DNA from: Emticicia sp. C21
GTDB lineage: Bacteria > Bacteroidota > Bacteroidia > Cytophagales > Spirosomataceae
Length of the DNA: 42,017 nucleotides
Reading direction: 5' to 3'
Assembly (NCBI RefSeq): GCF_003418935.1
Contig: NZ_QVMT01000023.1
Location: forward strand, 1-42,017
Shown piece after piece: positions 17,397 through 25,532 of this stretch (positions within the stretch are counted from its first letter, which is position 1; each line of letters opens with the position of its first letter). The notes beneath the pieces are model-generated. The model worked only from the letters and a program-made list of their open reading frames with translations. It did not search any database and was not told the DNA's origin. Made by a program: the position numbers and the translations under genes.

Positions 17397-20300
17397 CTAT
17401 AGCGAAACACTTATTATATCAATCGATTCCAGATAAACAATCATCAATTTAAGATTTTCAGAACCCATTTGCTGATAGAGTTTACCAAAATCTCTTATTT
17501 GTTTTATATCTCTTTCTTTCTGGAAAAAATCGTTGCTACGTCCAGGTTTGTAGTTGATGATATACACCATGTCGTCTTTGATCACTACACGGTCAGGGCG
17601 TTCTATATCTCCGTTAGGCAATAAGATTTCCCTTTCGTTTTCAATAATTAAGTCTTCATCAAATAGCGGTGTTAGCAGAGGTAAATTAATGATTGTCTCA
17701 ATGGCATCTTTTATTTCTCCCCCTTCTTTTGGATTGATAACTCCCTCAAACTCCAACTCCCTTAAAGCATTGGGTATATCGTTCTGCGTACGGATTTTGG
17801 CAAATGCCGCCCGCACTTTGTTGTATTTATCCTTACTTTTTTCTAGGGTTTCTGTATCAAAGATTTTTTCTGATAGTCTTCTCAACCTTAGGCGATCGCT
17901 ACGATCTTCGCTGATGATTCTTTTTAAATAGATTTTTTCTTCCTCAACAGGCTTGTTAGTTGCTTTTTTGATAAAACTCCCCTTATTAACTTCATATAGG
18001 TTCAATTCGGGAGCGAATAACCCCTCCATTGTTAGGAAATCTTTGATTAATTCCCCAACACCCTGCGCTTTATTATAATGGTTTTTCTGCGAAATCACAA
18101 ACAACTTATCTGCCGCTCGGGTAAAAGCCACATAGACCATATTCAGATTTTCCAGGAAAGTAGCCTGCATTTCTTCATTATATTGCCCAACTAAATCTGT
18201 CATGCTCAACCTTTCACTAAACTTAATAGGAGAGGAGAGAAGCCTGGATAATCCGTCTTCTGATTTTGATGAAAGCTCTTCATAATCTAATACTTCTAAA
18301 TCACTCCACATTTCGGCATAAGCCATGGGCCTTAACGACCAATGTGCATAAGGAATAATCACCACAGGATATTCTAGTCCTTTTGAGCGGTGAATAGTAG
18401 TAATTGTAATAGCATCTTGCTCGGCAGGAGATTTGACCGATAGACTTGGGCTATCTTTTTTCTCTTCCCAATAACTCAGAAAATCCTGCAAGTGGTTGCT
18501 TTCTTTGAGACTGTAATTGAGTACTACATCTAAAAACCGGAACAGATAGTTTTTCTGGTCGGTGCGGTTGAATAAATCAAACGCATCAATAATTTTCTCG
18601 GCTAACTCATAAATGCCTGATTTTATCATGATGATAGGATCGAGGCGATATCCATATCTGGCAAAAATCTGGTAAAATACGAATGGATCGCTAGCTTCTA
18701 CGGCTTCAGCAATTTCTGTGTTCGCTTGGCTATCAGGTATACAATGAAGAATTGTCTGATAGAATAAATAAGCAGCCTCTGACTTCACCAGGCGATTATC
18801 AGGTTGATTAATAATCTGCATAAAAGCCACCAACAATCGCACTGTTGAGGAGTTTTTGAGCAATAAAGAATCCCGGGAAATAATTTGATAGCCTTCATTG
18901 GTCAGAAAATTGGCAACTAATGCAGATTCTTTATTCCGACGGCATAGAATAGCTATATCTCCCTGATTATATCCCTCTTCCAACACTTGTTTTATCAATT
19001 CAAGTGTACGGTTGAGCATAATGGTATTCTCTTTTTCGTATTCTAAAAACTCCAGTTGGATATGCCCTCCGGTAAGTGACTTAGCAGGTTTTTCTTGTCT
19101 GAAATCTTCATAGACATCAGGCAGAAAATGAAACTGGGGAGTGTATATCTGTAAGATGGCATGGAAAAAACGGTTGTTGAAATCAATGATTTCCTGTGCA
19201 CTCCGATAATTAGTTGTAAGAGATTTGGGCGCCAGATAATGACCAATAGAAATAAACTGGTCTATTTGGTGCATCTGAACCAGAGGATTAGTTGCGAGGG
19301 CTCTTACATTGCCTTTAAACAAATGCACGATCAGTTCCATCTTGCCACCTCGCCAGCGATAGATAGCTTGTTTGGCATCACCTACAACCAGATTAAAATT
19401 ATTGCCGGCCAACGAGTTTTCGATGAGTGGCAGCAGGTTATAAAACTGCATATCAGATGTATCCTGAAACTCATCAATCAGCAAATGCTTATATTTCTCA
19501 CCAATACGCTCGTAAATAAAAGGTACTGGTTCCGACAAGATAATGTTCAGAATTTTGCGGTTAAATTCGGCAATGAAAACCTGATTTTTTTCTTTTAATA
19601 CCTCATCAAATTCAGCTTTTATTTTCTTTAATAAAGCGAGTTTTCGCAGGTTAGGCCTGATAAGGTTATAAAGCGTATATTTTTTAAGGTGATTATCCTT
19701 AAATTCCTGCATCTCATAAAAAATGCTTCGTAATTCTTCTTTAATGCTATCAATACTTGCCTGAATAGGTGCGGCTGTACCTTTTGCACTATACCATTTG
19801 TCTTCTCTGATGGCTGCCCAGTGATAACTGTTGGGTGAAGAGTCTTTTTTATAATAATATTCGCTCTCAAAATCCTCACGCATATTATAAAAATAGGCGC
19901 CTATACCTTTGCCTTTCTGGGTAAAGTCGTCAATGATTAATTCTTCTGCTTCAATTAGTTCGGTTGCTTTTTTTGCCAGGCCTGTAATGGTGTCTTCAAA
20001 CCATTTCAGATAGGTATGAATATTATTGGCTATTTCATTAAAATCTTTATCGCCAAGTCCATCAATTTTGATGAGTAGCGCGTAGTACTGGTCGTTAATG
20101 AGGTGATTGCCAAATTTAGCTAATTCTTCGGTTACAAAATTCCAGCTTTGTCCGTCGCCTACTTTTTCTTCGATAAAACTCTCTAAAATGCGTGTTATTT
20201 CCTGATACTCTTCGTCTCCTGCTTTCTCAATCAATCGCTCTGCGGCTTCGGTCATGACTCTATCAGTATCCAATACGATTTCGTAGTTGAAGGGCAAGCC

Positions 20301-20696
20301 CAGCTCCTCAGTAAAAGCATTCACTAATTGATTGACAAAGCTATCAATGGTCTTTACAGCAAAATCAGAATACTCTAAAATGATGTTTTTGAAGATGGTT
20401 GCTGCTTTTGTTTGAATAAGCTCTGCCGGTAGACTGGTTTCTTCTACAATCTTCTGAAACAGATCCCATGATTTTGACTTTTCGTTAAAATTGTCAGTAT
20501 CAGAGATTTCTTTCAACGCTTGTAGGATACGCTCTTTCATTTCATTAGCTGCATCATTCGTAAACGTGATGGCTAGTATCTGCTTGAAATAAAATTGTTT
20601 ATCGCTATTAAGAAATAATAATTTGAGGTATTCTTTAGTCAAAGTAAAGGTCTTGCCCGACCCCGCAGAAGAACTATATATATTAAAATGAGACAT
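17397..20696 (-). CDS. UvrD/AddA-type superfamily 1 helicase with degenerate C-terminal nuclease motif
   Basis: ATP-dependent DNA helicase of 1099 residues, of the group acting in double-strand break processing. Motifs in order are Walker A SSAGSGKT (K15), motif II LLIDEFQDTSD, motif III VVGDAKQAIYRWRGG, motif V TIHRSKGLEYPVVI, and motif VI VYVAFTRAADKLFV. The C-terminal region keeps the Pro-Asp of a PD-(D/E)xK nuclease (P1034-D1035). Its third motif reads N1048-Y1049-K1050, where Asp or Glu is expected, and a Q-x7-Y pattern follows. Nuclease activity is therefore doubtful. An AddB-like partner is not in the window. The family label AddA is by similarity. The next gene on this strand begins 24 bases upstream of the ATG. 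Confidence 0.88.
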   Translation of the reverse strand: MSHFNIYSSSAGSGKTFTLTKEYLKLLFLNSDKQFYFKQILAITFTNDAANEMKERILQALKEISDTDNFNEKSKSWDLFQKIVEETSLPAELIQTKAATIFKNIILEYSDFAVKTIDSFVNQLVNAFTEELGLPFNYEIVLDTDRVMTEAAERLIEKAGDEEYQEITRILESFIEEKVGDGQSWNFVTEELAKFGNHLINDQYYALLIKIDGLGDKDFNEIANNIHTYLKWFEDTITGLAKKATELIEAEELIIDDFTQKGKGIGAYFYNMREDFESEYYYKKDSSPNSYHWAAIREDKWYSAKGTAAPIQASIDSIKEELRSIFYEMQEFKDNHLKKYTLYNLIRPNLRKLALLKKIKAEFDEVLKEKNQVFIAEFNRKILNIILSEPVPFIYERIGEKYKHLLIDEFQDTSDMQFYNLLPLIENSLAGNNFNLVVGDAKQAIYRWRGGKMELIVHLFKGNVRALATNPLVQMHQIDQFISIGHYLAPKSLTTNYRSAQEIIDFNNRFFHAILQIYTPQFHFLPDVYEDFRQEKPAKSLTGGHIQLEFLEYEKENTIMLNRTLELIKQVLEEGYNQGDIAILCRRNKESALVANFLTNEGYQIISRDSLLLKNSSTVRLLVAFMQIINQPDNRLVKSEAAYLFYQTILHCIPDSQANTEIAEAVEASDPFVFYQIFARYGYRLDPIIMIKSGIYELAEKIIDAFDLFNRTDQKNYLFRFLDVVLNYSLKESNHLQDFLSYWEEKKDSPSLSVKSPAEQDAITITTIHRSKGLEYPVVIIPYAHWSLRPMAYAEMWSDLEVLDYEELSSKSEDGLSRLLSSPIKFSERLSMTDLVGQYNEEMQATFLENLNMVYVAFTRAADKLFVISQKNHYNKAQGVGELIKDFLTMEGLFAPELNLYEVNKGSFIKKATNKPVEEEKIYLKRIISEDRSDRLRLRRLSEKIFDTETLEKSKDKYNKVRAAFAKIRTQNDIPNALRELEFEGVINPKEGGEIKDAIETIINLPLLTPLFDEDLIIENEREILLPNGDIERPDRVVIKDDMVYIINYKPGRSNDFFQKERDIKQIRDFGKLYQQMGSENLKLMIVYLESIDIISVSL

Positions 20697-20720
20697 TCAA
20701 AAAGTAAAAGTTTAGGGAAA

Positions 20721-21509
20721 TTATTGTTCCCGGGCAGGTTCTACAGATACAGTCATGTTCTGTAGTTCCATGGGCCCGAATTGGGTTGCCAAAGCTACAT
20801 CGGCGGCATCGCGCCCATAAGCCAGCACTACTCTATTTCCTTTAGGTTCGGTTTGGGTGGCATCAAAAGTATACCATCGTCCGCCCAGATAAGCTTCGAA
20901 CCAGGCGTGCAAGTCCATTGGTTTAAGTTGATGCAAATAACCCACTACAAAGCGGGCAGGTATAGTCATACTACGGCAAAGAGCAACACCCAGATGTGAA
21001 AAATCACGGCAAACACCGATTTTGCTTTGAGCCGTATCTTGAGCCGAAGTGGATGCATTACTATTCCCATATTCATAAATAATGTTTGCATTAATCCATT
21101 TTCTAATGGCTTCAACCTGTTCATATCCGGTCTCCACATGTGCTACTATTGAAGAAGCTAAATTTCCCAATTTATCAGACTCGCAGTAACGGCTAGGAAG
21201 TAAATAAATTAAAACATCATCAGGTAATTCTTGTACAGGTACAAAATTAGCACTAAAATCTACATCTATCTGGTCAGCTACTTCTACGATTGCCGAAGTT
21301 TTGATACTAAAATTTCCTTGTGGTGTAAATACCCGTTGACAAAGATTGCCGTATAAATCGGTGTACTCTGTTACAGGTACGTTTGGTTCTAACAGATATT
21401 CTTCTTTCGTTACCCATTGTCCGGCTCCGCTACGAGGACGAAGCATCAGGATAAGTGGTGTACTTTCTTCAATTTTATAATCAAGCTGGCAGCTGATAGC
21501 AAGTTTCAT
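20721..21509 (-). CDS. Transglutaminase-like cysteine protease family protein
   Basis: The 262-residue protein has an N-terminal beta domain (about 1-105) typical of bacterial transglutaminase-like proteins, followed by the papain-like core. The triad is readable: C167 in IGVCRDFSHL, H201 in MDLHAWFEAYL, and D216 in WYTFDATQ. Members are thought to be peptidases or amidases; the substrate is unknown. There is no signal peptide, so it is cytoplasmic. A near-consensus -7 box (TATCTTTA, minus strand) lies about 50 bases upstream. It precedes the helicase gene on the same strand by 24 bases, so the two may be co-transcribed. Confidence 0.88.
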   Translation of the reverse strand: MKLAISCQLDYKIEESTPLILMLRPRSGAGQWVTKEEYLLEPNVPVTEYTDLYGNLCQRVFTPQGNFSIKTSAIVEVADQIDVDFSANFVPVQELPDDVLIYLLPSRYCESDKLGNLASSIVAHVETGYEQVEAIRKWINANIIYEYGNSNASTSAQDTAQSKIGVCRDFSHLGVALCRSMTIPARFVVGYLHQLKPMDLHAWFEAYLGGRWYTFDATQTEPKGNRVVLAYGRDAADVALATQFGPMELQNMTVSVEPAREQ

Positions 21510-21603
21510 GGATTAATTTTATGGTTTAGTGGTTTTCTTTGATTCTTGTATAAAGATAGCAAAAAATACTGTGCCAAGCCTTGAAACTTATGTAATAATG
21601 ATG

Positions 21604-22437
21604 TTACAAGTGCTTTTTTATCCAAACCAGCATATCATTAAAAACATTCTGTTTTTCAAATTCATTATGAATTTCATGATAAAGCCCTTTATAGGTTTTA
21701 AAAGTAGCATCGCCTGATAGTTGAGAAGCTAATTGTTTACTGGCCTCGTAGCTAGTCAGTTTGTCATCTGTACCGTGCATGATTAAAATGGGAACTGACG
21801 TCTGTTTAACATTTTTTAGTAGCCATTCACCCCATTCAATCAGGCCGATTCCTACTATGCCGGAAGCCTGATTATGTACCAAGGGGTCGGCCTTGTATTT
21901 TTCAATTACTTCGCGGTCATGTGAAAGATTTTCTAAATCTAATGAATTGGGTTGGGTAAATGAAGGGGCAATTACACGGGCTATTTTGCCAATAGCTAAT
22001 AATAGTTTAGGCAATTCGAAACCCGGACGAACAGCGGGAGCAGTGGCGATAACGCCGTTAATAGTTGGTTTACGTCTGAATAAATAACTTAAAACCAAAT
22101 TTCCGCCCATACTATGGCCGTATAAGAAAACGGGTTTGTTCGGAACAGTTTGTTTAGCCAGTTCAAGCAGGCGACTCATTTGTTCCATATAAGCTTCCAT
22201 CGAATCGGCGTGCCCTCTTTTGCCTGTGGTTTGACCGTGTCCATAAGTGTCAACGGCTATCATAGCTATGCCTTGCGAAAGAAAGAACTCTGCTACGTGT
22301 CCATATCTGCCACTATGTTCTCCTAAGCCGTGCACTAAGGCGATAATACCTTTAGCATGATCATGCTCGGGTAACCATTTCTGAAAGAAAATTTTGCGTT
22401 GTTTATTATCAGTTTCAAAGAAAGATTCGTGAATCAT
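21604..22437 (-). CDS. Alpha/beta hydrolase, monoacylglycerol-lipase-like
   Basis: Probable serine lipase or lysophospholipase of 277 residues. It shows the oxyanion-hole region VHGLGEHSGRYGH (about 35-47), DTYGHGQTTGKRGH, and the nucleophile elbow YGHSMGGN with S109. The acid lies in MHGTDDKLTS and the histidine in GLYHEIHNE. The order and the words HGLGEHSGRY and GHSMGGN match the monoacylglycerol lipase / PldB group (Hydrolase_4). There is no signal peptide, so it acts in the cytosol or on the inner face of the membrane. It is transcribed away from the tandem hydrolases and has its own -7 box. Confidence 0.87.
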   Translation of the reverse strand: MIHESFFETDNKQRKIFFQKWLPEHDHAKGIIALVHGLGEHSGRYGHVAEFFLSQGIAMIAVDTYGHGQTTGKRGHADSMEAYMEQMSRLLELAKQTVPNKPVFLYGHSMGGNLVLSYLFRRKPTINGVIATAPAVRPGFELPKLLLAIGKIARVIAPSFTQPNSLDLENLSHDREVIEKYKADPLVHNQASGIVGIGLIEWGEWLLKNVKQTSVPILIMHGTDDKLTSYEASKQLASQLSGDATFKTYKGLYHEIHNEFEKQNVFNDMLVWIKKHL

Positions 22438-22458
22438 GGATAGGGGTATTTATCGTGT

Positions 22459-22466
22459 CAAATGTA
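22459..22466 (-). promoter_or_regulatory. -7 box of the monoacylglycerol-lipase-like gene
   Basis: TACATTTG on the minus strand matches TAnnTTTG exactly, 21 bases before the ATG at 22437. No convincing -33 box is seen. Confidence 0.5.
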
Positions 22467-22556
22467 TTTAAATTCTCTGAATAATGGAAGAATGGATGGA
22501 ATTTGATTCAATGATTAAAATATCGTTTTCATTTAAAATCTGCTAAGGTTAAGTGT

Positions 22557-22585
22557 TTGGAAATCAATCAGAAACGATATATTTG
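22557..22585 (+). promoter_or_regulatory. Promoter of the first beta-lactamase-family hydrolase
   Basis: TTG (22557-22559), an 18-base spacer and TATATTTG (22578-22585) form a full Bacteroidota housekeeping promoter. Transcription would begin near 22591, about 24 bases before the ATG. A close copy of the -7 region stands before the second hydrolase. Confidence 0.7.
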
Positions 22586-22614
22586 TTTTCAAATCTATTC
22601 AAACCTTAAACAGC

Positions 22615-23874
22615 ATGAAATACCTTTATTCTATTGTTTTTATCTTTCTGTTACACTATACTACTTTCTCTCAAACCTTAGGAGTAGGAACTCCCGAAAG
22701 TCAGGGCATGAGCACCCAAAGATTACAGCGGATTGATAAAGCAGTTAATGATTATATTGATAAATCTTACCTATCGGGGGTAGTAGTATTAGTAGCTCGT
22801 AATGGAAAAATAGTGTATCATAAGGGACTGGGATATGATGACATTGAAACCAAAAAGGCGATGGACAAAGATGCAGTTTTTCGTATTGCTTCTCAAACCA
22901 AAGCTATTACCAGTGTAGCTGTGATGATGTTGTATGAAGAAGGTAAGTTTTTATTAGATGACCCGATTTCTAAATATATCCCTTCGTTCAGAAATCCAAC
23001 GGTATTAGATAAGTTCAACCCCAAGGATAGTAGTTATACGACTGTTCCGGCTAAGAGGGAAATTACTATCAGAGATTTGTTGACCCATACTTCTGGTATC
23101 AGTTATGCGGGTATTGGTACAAGAGAAGCGATTGCTATCTATGCCAAAAATAATATTCCGGGTGGAGTTGATACACCTTTTTATACACTGGAAGATGCGA
23201 TTAATAGATTAGCGAAATTACCTTTAATCCATAATCCAGGGGAGAAGTTTACTTATGGATTAAATACTGATGTATTGGGGTATTTTGTCGAAGTAATGTC
23301 AGGCATGAGTTTCGATGCGTTTTTGCAGGAGCGCATTTTTAAGCCGATTGGTATGAAAGACACCTATTTTTATCTACCGGAGTCTAAATTTAGCCGATTA
23401 GCTGGTTTATATACCGAAGATAAGAACAAAAAAGTAATGAAAGTTACCGGCGACTACGGCAACTACTCTAAGAAAAAAGGTACTTATTTCTCGGGTGGGG
23501 GAGGATTGGTTTCGACCGTTACAGACTATGCCATGTTCCTGCAAATGTTGCTCAATGGAGGTAAATACAACGGGCAACAACTATTAAGCCCGGTTATCAT
23601 AAATATGATGATTCATAACCAGATTGGCGATATTAAATTGGGTAATAAAAAGTTTGGTTTAGGTTTTGCCTTGACAACCGAAGCAGAAGCCGCCAGATTG
23701 ACGCCTTCAGAAGGAACTTTTGATTGGGGTGGAGCCTATAGCACCGCTTATTGGGCTGACCCAAAAGAGGGGATTATTGGCATGATTATGACCCAGAAAA
23801 TACCAAACAGCTATGCAGATATTGGAGAAAAATTCAAAGTAATGGTTTATCAGGCTATTACAAAACTTAATTAA
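22615..23874 (+). CDS. Class C beta-lactamase-family serine hydrolase (copy 1)
   Basis: Exported serine hydrolase of 419 residues with a signal peptide (about 1-20, ending FSQ). The penicillin-binding fold is marked by S93-x-x-K96 (IASQTKAIT), the Tyr-x-Asn motif YGLN near 215, and a third motif around FDWGGAYST in place of KTG. These features suit esterases, D-amino-acid peptidases or EstB-like enzymes of the AmpC family rather than a dedicated beta-lactamase; the true substrate is unknown. A paralogue of equal length follows immediately, and both have their own promoters. Confidence 0.88.
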   Translation: MKYLYSIVFIFLLHYTTFSQTLGVGTPESQGMSTQRLQRIDKAVNDYIDKSYLSGVVVLVARNGKIVYHKGLGYDDIETKKAMDKDAVFRIASQTKAITSVAVMMLYEEGKFLLDDPISKYIPSFRNPTVLDKFNPKDSSYTTVPAKREITIRDLLTHTSGISYAGIGTREAIAIYAKNNIPGGVDTPFYTLEDAINRLAKLPLIHNPGEKFTYGLNTDVLGYFVEVMSGMSFDAFLQERIFKPIGMKDTYFYLPESKFSRLAGLYTEDKNKKVMKVTGDYGNYSKKKGTYFSGGGGLVSTVTDYAMFLQMLLNGGKYNGQQLLSPVIINMMIHNQIGDIKLGNKKFGLGFALTTEAEAARLTPSEGTFDWGGAYSTAYWADPKEGIIGMIMTQKIPNSYADIGEKFKVMVYQAITKLN

Positions 23875-23898
23875 AGTCAACTGGAAACGATATATTTG
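23871..23898 (+). promoter_or_regulatory. Promoter of the second beta-lactamase-family hydrolase
   Basis: TATATTTG at 23891-23898 lies in a copy of the sequence before the first hydrolase (GAAACGATATATTTGTTTTC). A weak TTA at 23871-23873 stands in for the -33 box. About 20 extra bases separate the box from the shared word TCTATTCAAACCTTAAA. The duplication therefore included the promoter. Confidence 0.6.
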
Positions 23899-23946
23899 TT
23901 TTCAGAAGCGTTCAATAAAACAGTATCTATTCAAACCTTAAATATT

Positions 23947-25206
23947 ATGAAATATTTTTATTCTCTTGTTTTAATCTTATTAGTAAATCATTTCTCTTTT
24001 TCTCAAACCCTGGTATCTGCTACCCCTGAAAGTCAGGGTATGAGTACGCAAAGATTGCAGCGGATTGATAAGGTAGTGAACGAGTACGTTGACAAATCAT
24101 ATACTGCGGGCGCAGTTGTTTTAGTTGTTCGTAATGGTAAAATAGTATACCACAAAGGCTTGGGCTATGATGATATATCAATTAAAAAGCCAATGCCGAA
24201 AGACATTATTTTTCGTATAGCCTCTCAAAGTAAAGCTATTACAAGCGTTGCTGTAATGATGTTATATGAAGAGGGTAAATTTCTATTGGACGACCCAATT
24301 TCTAAATATATTCCCTCATTCAAGAATCCGACGGTATTAGATAAATTCAATGAAAAAGATAGCACTTATACAACGATTCCTGCCAAAAGAGAAATCACGG
24401 TCAGAGATTTATTGACACACACTTCGGGTATCAGCTATGCAGGTATTGGTACTAAAGAAGCAGTAGCCATATATGCCAAAAATAAGATTCCAAGTGGTAT
24501 TGGCACGCCGGATAATACCTTAGCCGATGCTATTAATAGATTAGGGAAAATGCCTTTGGTACACCAGCCAGGTGAAAAATGGACTTATGGTTTAAATACC
24601 GATGTGTTAGGTTATTTTGTAGAAGTAATTTCAGGTAAGAGTTTCGATGCCTTTTTGCATGAGCGTGTTTTTAAGCCTATCGGTATGAATGATACTTATT
24701 TCTATCTGCCTGAATCTAAATTTAATCGATTAGCTTCTTTAAACACCGAGGATAAAGATAAAAAAGTAATAAAAGTTACTGGTAACCAGGGCAATTATCC
24801 TACAAAGAAAGGTACTTACTTTTCGGGTGGGGCTGGGTTGGTTTCAACAGCTACAGATTATGCGATGTTTTTACAGATGTTGCTGAATGGAGGTAAGTAC
24901 AACGGACAACAATTGTTAAGCCCGGTTACCGTAAATATGATGATACATAACCAGATTGGTGACTTGAGTCTTGGCAATAAAAAGTTTGGTTTAGGCTTTG
25001 GATTAACCACCACAGCAGAGGCGGCCAGAATTACACCATCAGAAGGGACTTTTGATTGGGGAGGGTACTATGGAACTACTTATTGGGTTGACCCGAAAGA
25101 AGGAATTATCGGTTTAATTATGACTCAGAAAGTGCCAAACAGCTATGGCGATCTGGGTGAAAAATTCAAAGTACTCGTATATCAGGCCGTTACAAAACTC
25201 AACTAA
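23947..25206 (+). CDS. Class C beta-lactamase-family serine hydrolase (copy 2)
   Basis: Paralogue of the preceding gene, again 419 residues when started at this ATG, with the same signal peptide pattern (MKYFYSLVLI to FSFSQ). It keeps S93-x-x-K96 (IASQSKAIT), YGLN, and a third motif FDWGGYYGT. Most positions are identical to copy 1. Differences cluster in the region around residues 180-190 and in surface loops. A longer in-frame start at 23896 exists but lies inside the promoter box and would place residues before the signal peptide, so it is rejected. An inverted repeat follows the stop. Confidence 0.88.
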   Translation: MKYFYSLVLILLVNHFSFSQTLVSATPESQGMSTQRLQRIDKVVNEYVDKSYTAGAVVLVVRNGKIVYHKGLGYDDISIKKPMPKDIIFRIASQSKAITSVAVMMLYEEGKFLLDDPISKYIPSFKNPTVLDKFNEKDSTYTTIPAKREITVRDLLTHTSGISYAGIGTKEAVAIYAKNKIPSGIGTPDNTLADAINRLGKMPLVHQPGEKWTYGLNTDVLGYFVEVISGKSFDAFLHERVFKPIGMNDTYFYLPESKFNRLASLNTEDKDKKVIKVTGNQGNYPTKKGTYFSGGAGLVSTATDYAMFLQMLLNGGKYNGQQLLSPVTVNMMIHNQIGDLSLGNKKFGLGFGLTTTAEAARITPSEGTFDWGGYYGTTYWVDPKEGIIGLIMTQKVPNSYGDLGEKFKVLVYQAVTKLN

Positions 25207-25228
25207 TTGGATAAATAATATTTGATAT

Positions 25229-25268
25229 TAGAATAGTGATTTTTTGCGTGCCAAAAATCACTATTCTA
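25229..25268. terminator. Perfect inverted repeat after the hydrolase pair
   Basis: A 16-bp perfect stem (25229-25244 with 25253-25268) encloses an eight-base loop. There is no T-run after it on the plus strand, so it is either a weak terminator or an mRNA-end-stabilising hairpin. It stands just before the helicase promoter. Confidence 0.55.
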
Positions 25269-25297
25269 GAAAAAATACAATTATTTTTGCGAAATCC

Positions 25298-25328
25298 TTG
25301 GTAAATAGAAAGATTTGTATTAGTTTTG
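25298..25328 (+). promoter_or_regulatory. Promoter of the DEAD-box helicase
   Basis: TTG (25298-25300), a 20-base spacer and TAGTTTTG (25321-25328) match the Bacteroidota consensus. Transcription would start near 25334 and make a leader of about 200 bases. Confidence 0.65.
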
Positions 25329-25333
25329 CATAA

Positions 25334-25532
25334 GTTTTAAGAAAGGCACATCCGTATGGGCCTCTGCAGTAATAAAAATTCGACACGAAGAGTTTCTCTT
25401 TCTTTCAAATTCCTTTCAGAGCAGGCAACGGGTGGTTCTCATCGTTCGCTTTATTATTTTTTCGGCATTCGGGGCAGTCACGGTTATGCGTGAGAACGGC
25501 AGTGTAGGTTCCGATTAACAAATATCTTATCC
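25334..25532 (+). promoter_or_regulatory. Long 5' leader of the DEAD-box helicase, possibly structured
   Basis: This stretch of about 200 bases lies between the predicted transcription start and the helicase ATG. It is less AT-rich than other intergenic DNA here. GTTCTCA (25435-25441) can pair with TGAGAAC (25491-25497), and GCAT (25465-25468) with ATGC (25486-25489) nested inside. Long cold-regulated leaders are known for DeaD/CsdA-type helicases and cold-shock genes in other bacteria. Whether this one senses temperature, RNA or translation is inference. It also contains a 45-codon frame. Confidence 0.5.
25356..25493 (+). CDS. Possible upstream ORF / leader peptide in the helicase leader
   Basis: An ATG frame of 45 codons begins MGLCSNKNSTRRVSLSFKFL and ends HGYA. 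It is basic (Arg, Lys, His) and contains TGGSHRSLYYFFG. Its stop codon overlaps the right arm of the predicted GTTCTCA/TGAGAAC stem, as in attenuator-like leaders. It has no recognised family. It could be a real leader peptide, or a chance frame inside a conserved structured RNA. The helicase ATG is 39 bases after its stop. Confidence 0.35.
   Translation: MGLCSNKNSTRRVSLSFKFLSEQATGGSHRSLYYFFGIRGSHGYA

Noticed and set aside
17554-17931. Open frame of 125 codons antisense to the AddA-like helicase
   Set aside because: Serine/leucine-rich shadow of the helicase coding strand, with no start context or promoter.
19161-19598. Open frame of 145 codons antisense to the helicase
   Set aside because: Shadow frame inside a gene with all its motifs intact; no family features.
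22615-25206. Antibiotic-resistance beta-lactamase genes
   Set aside because: Although the SxxK and YxN motifs fit the class C fold, the third motif and overall pattern suit general serine hydrolases of this family, and nothing mobile is nearby.
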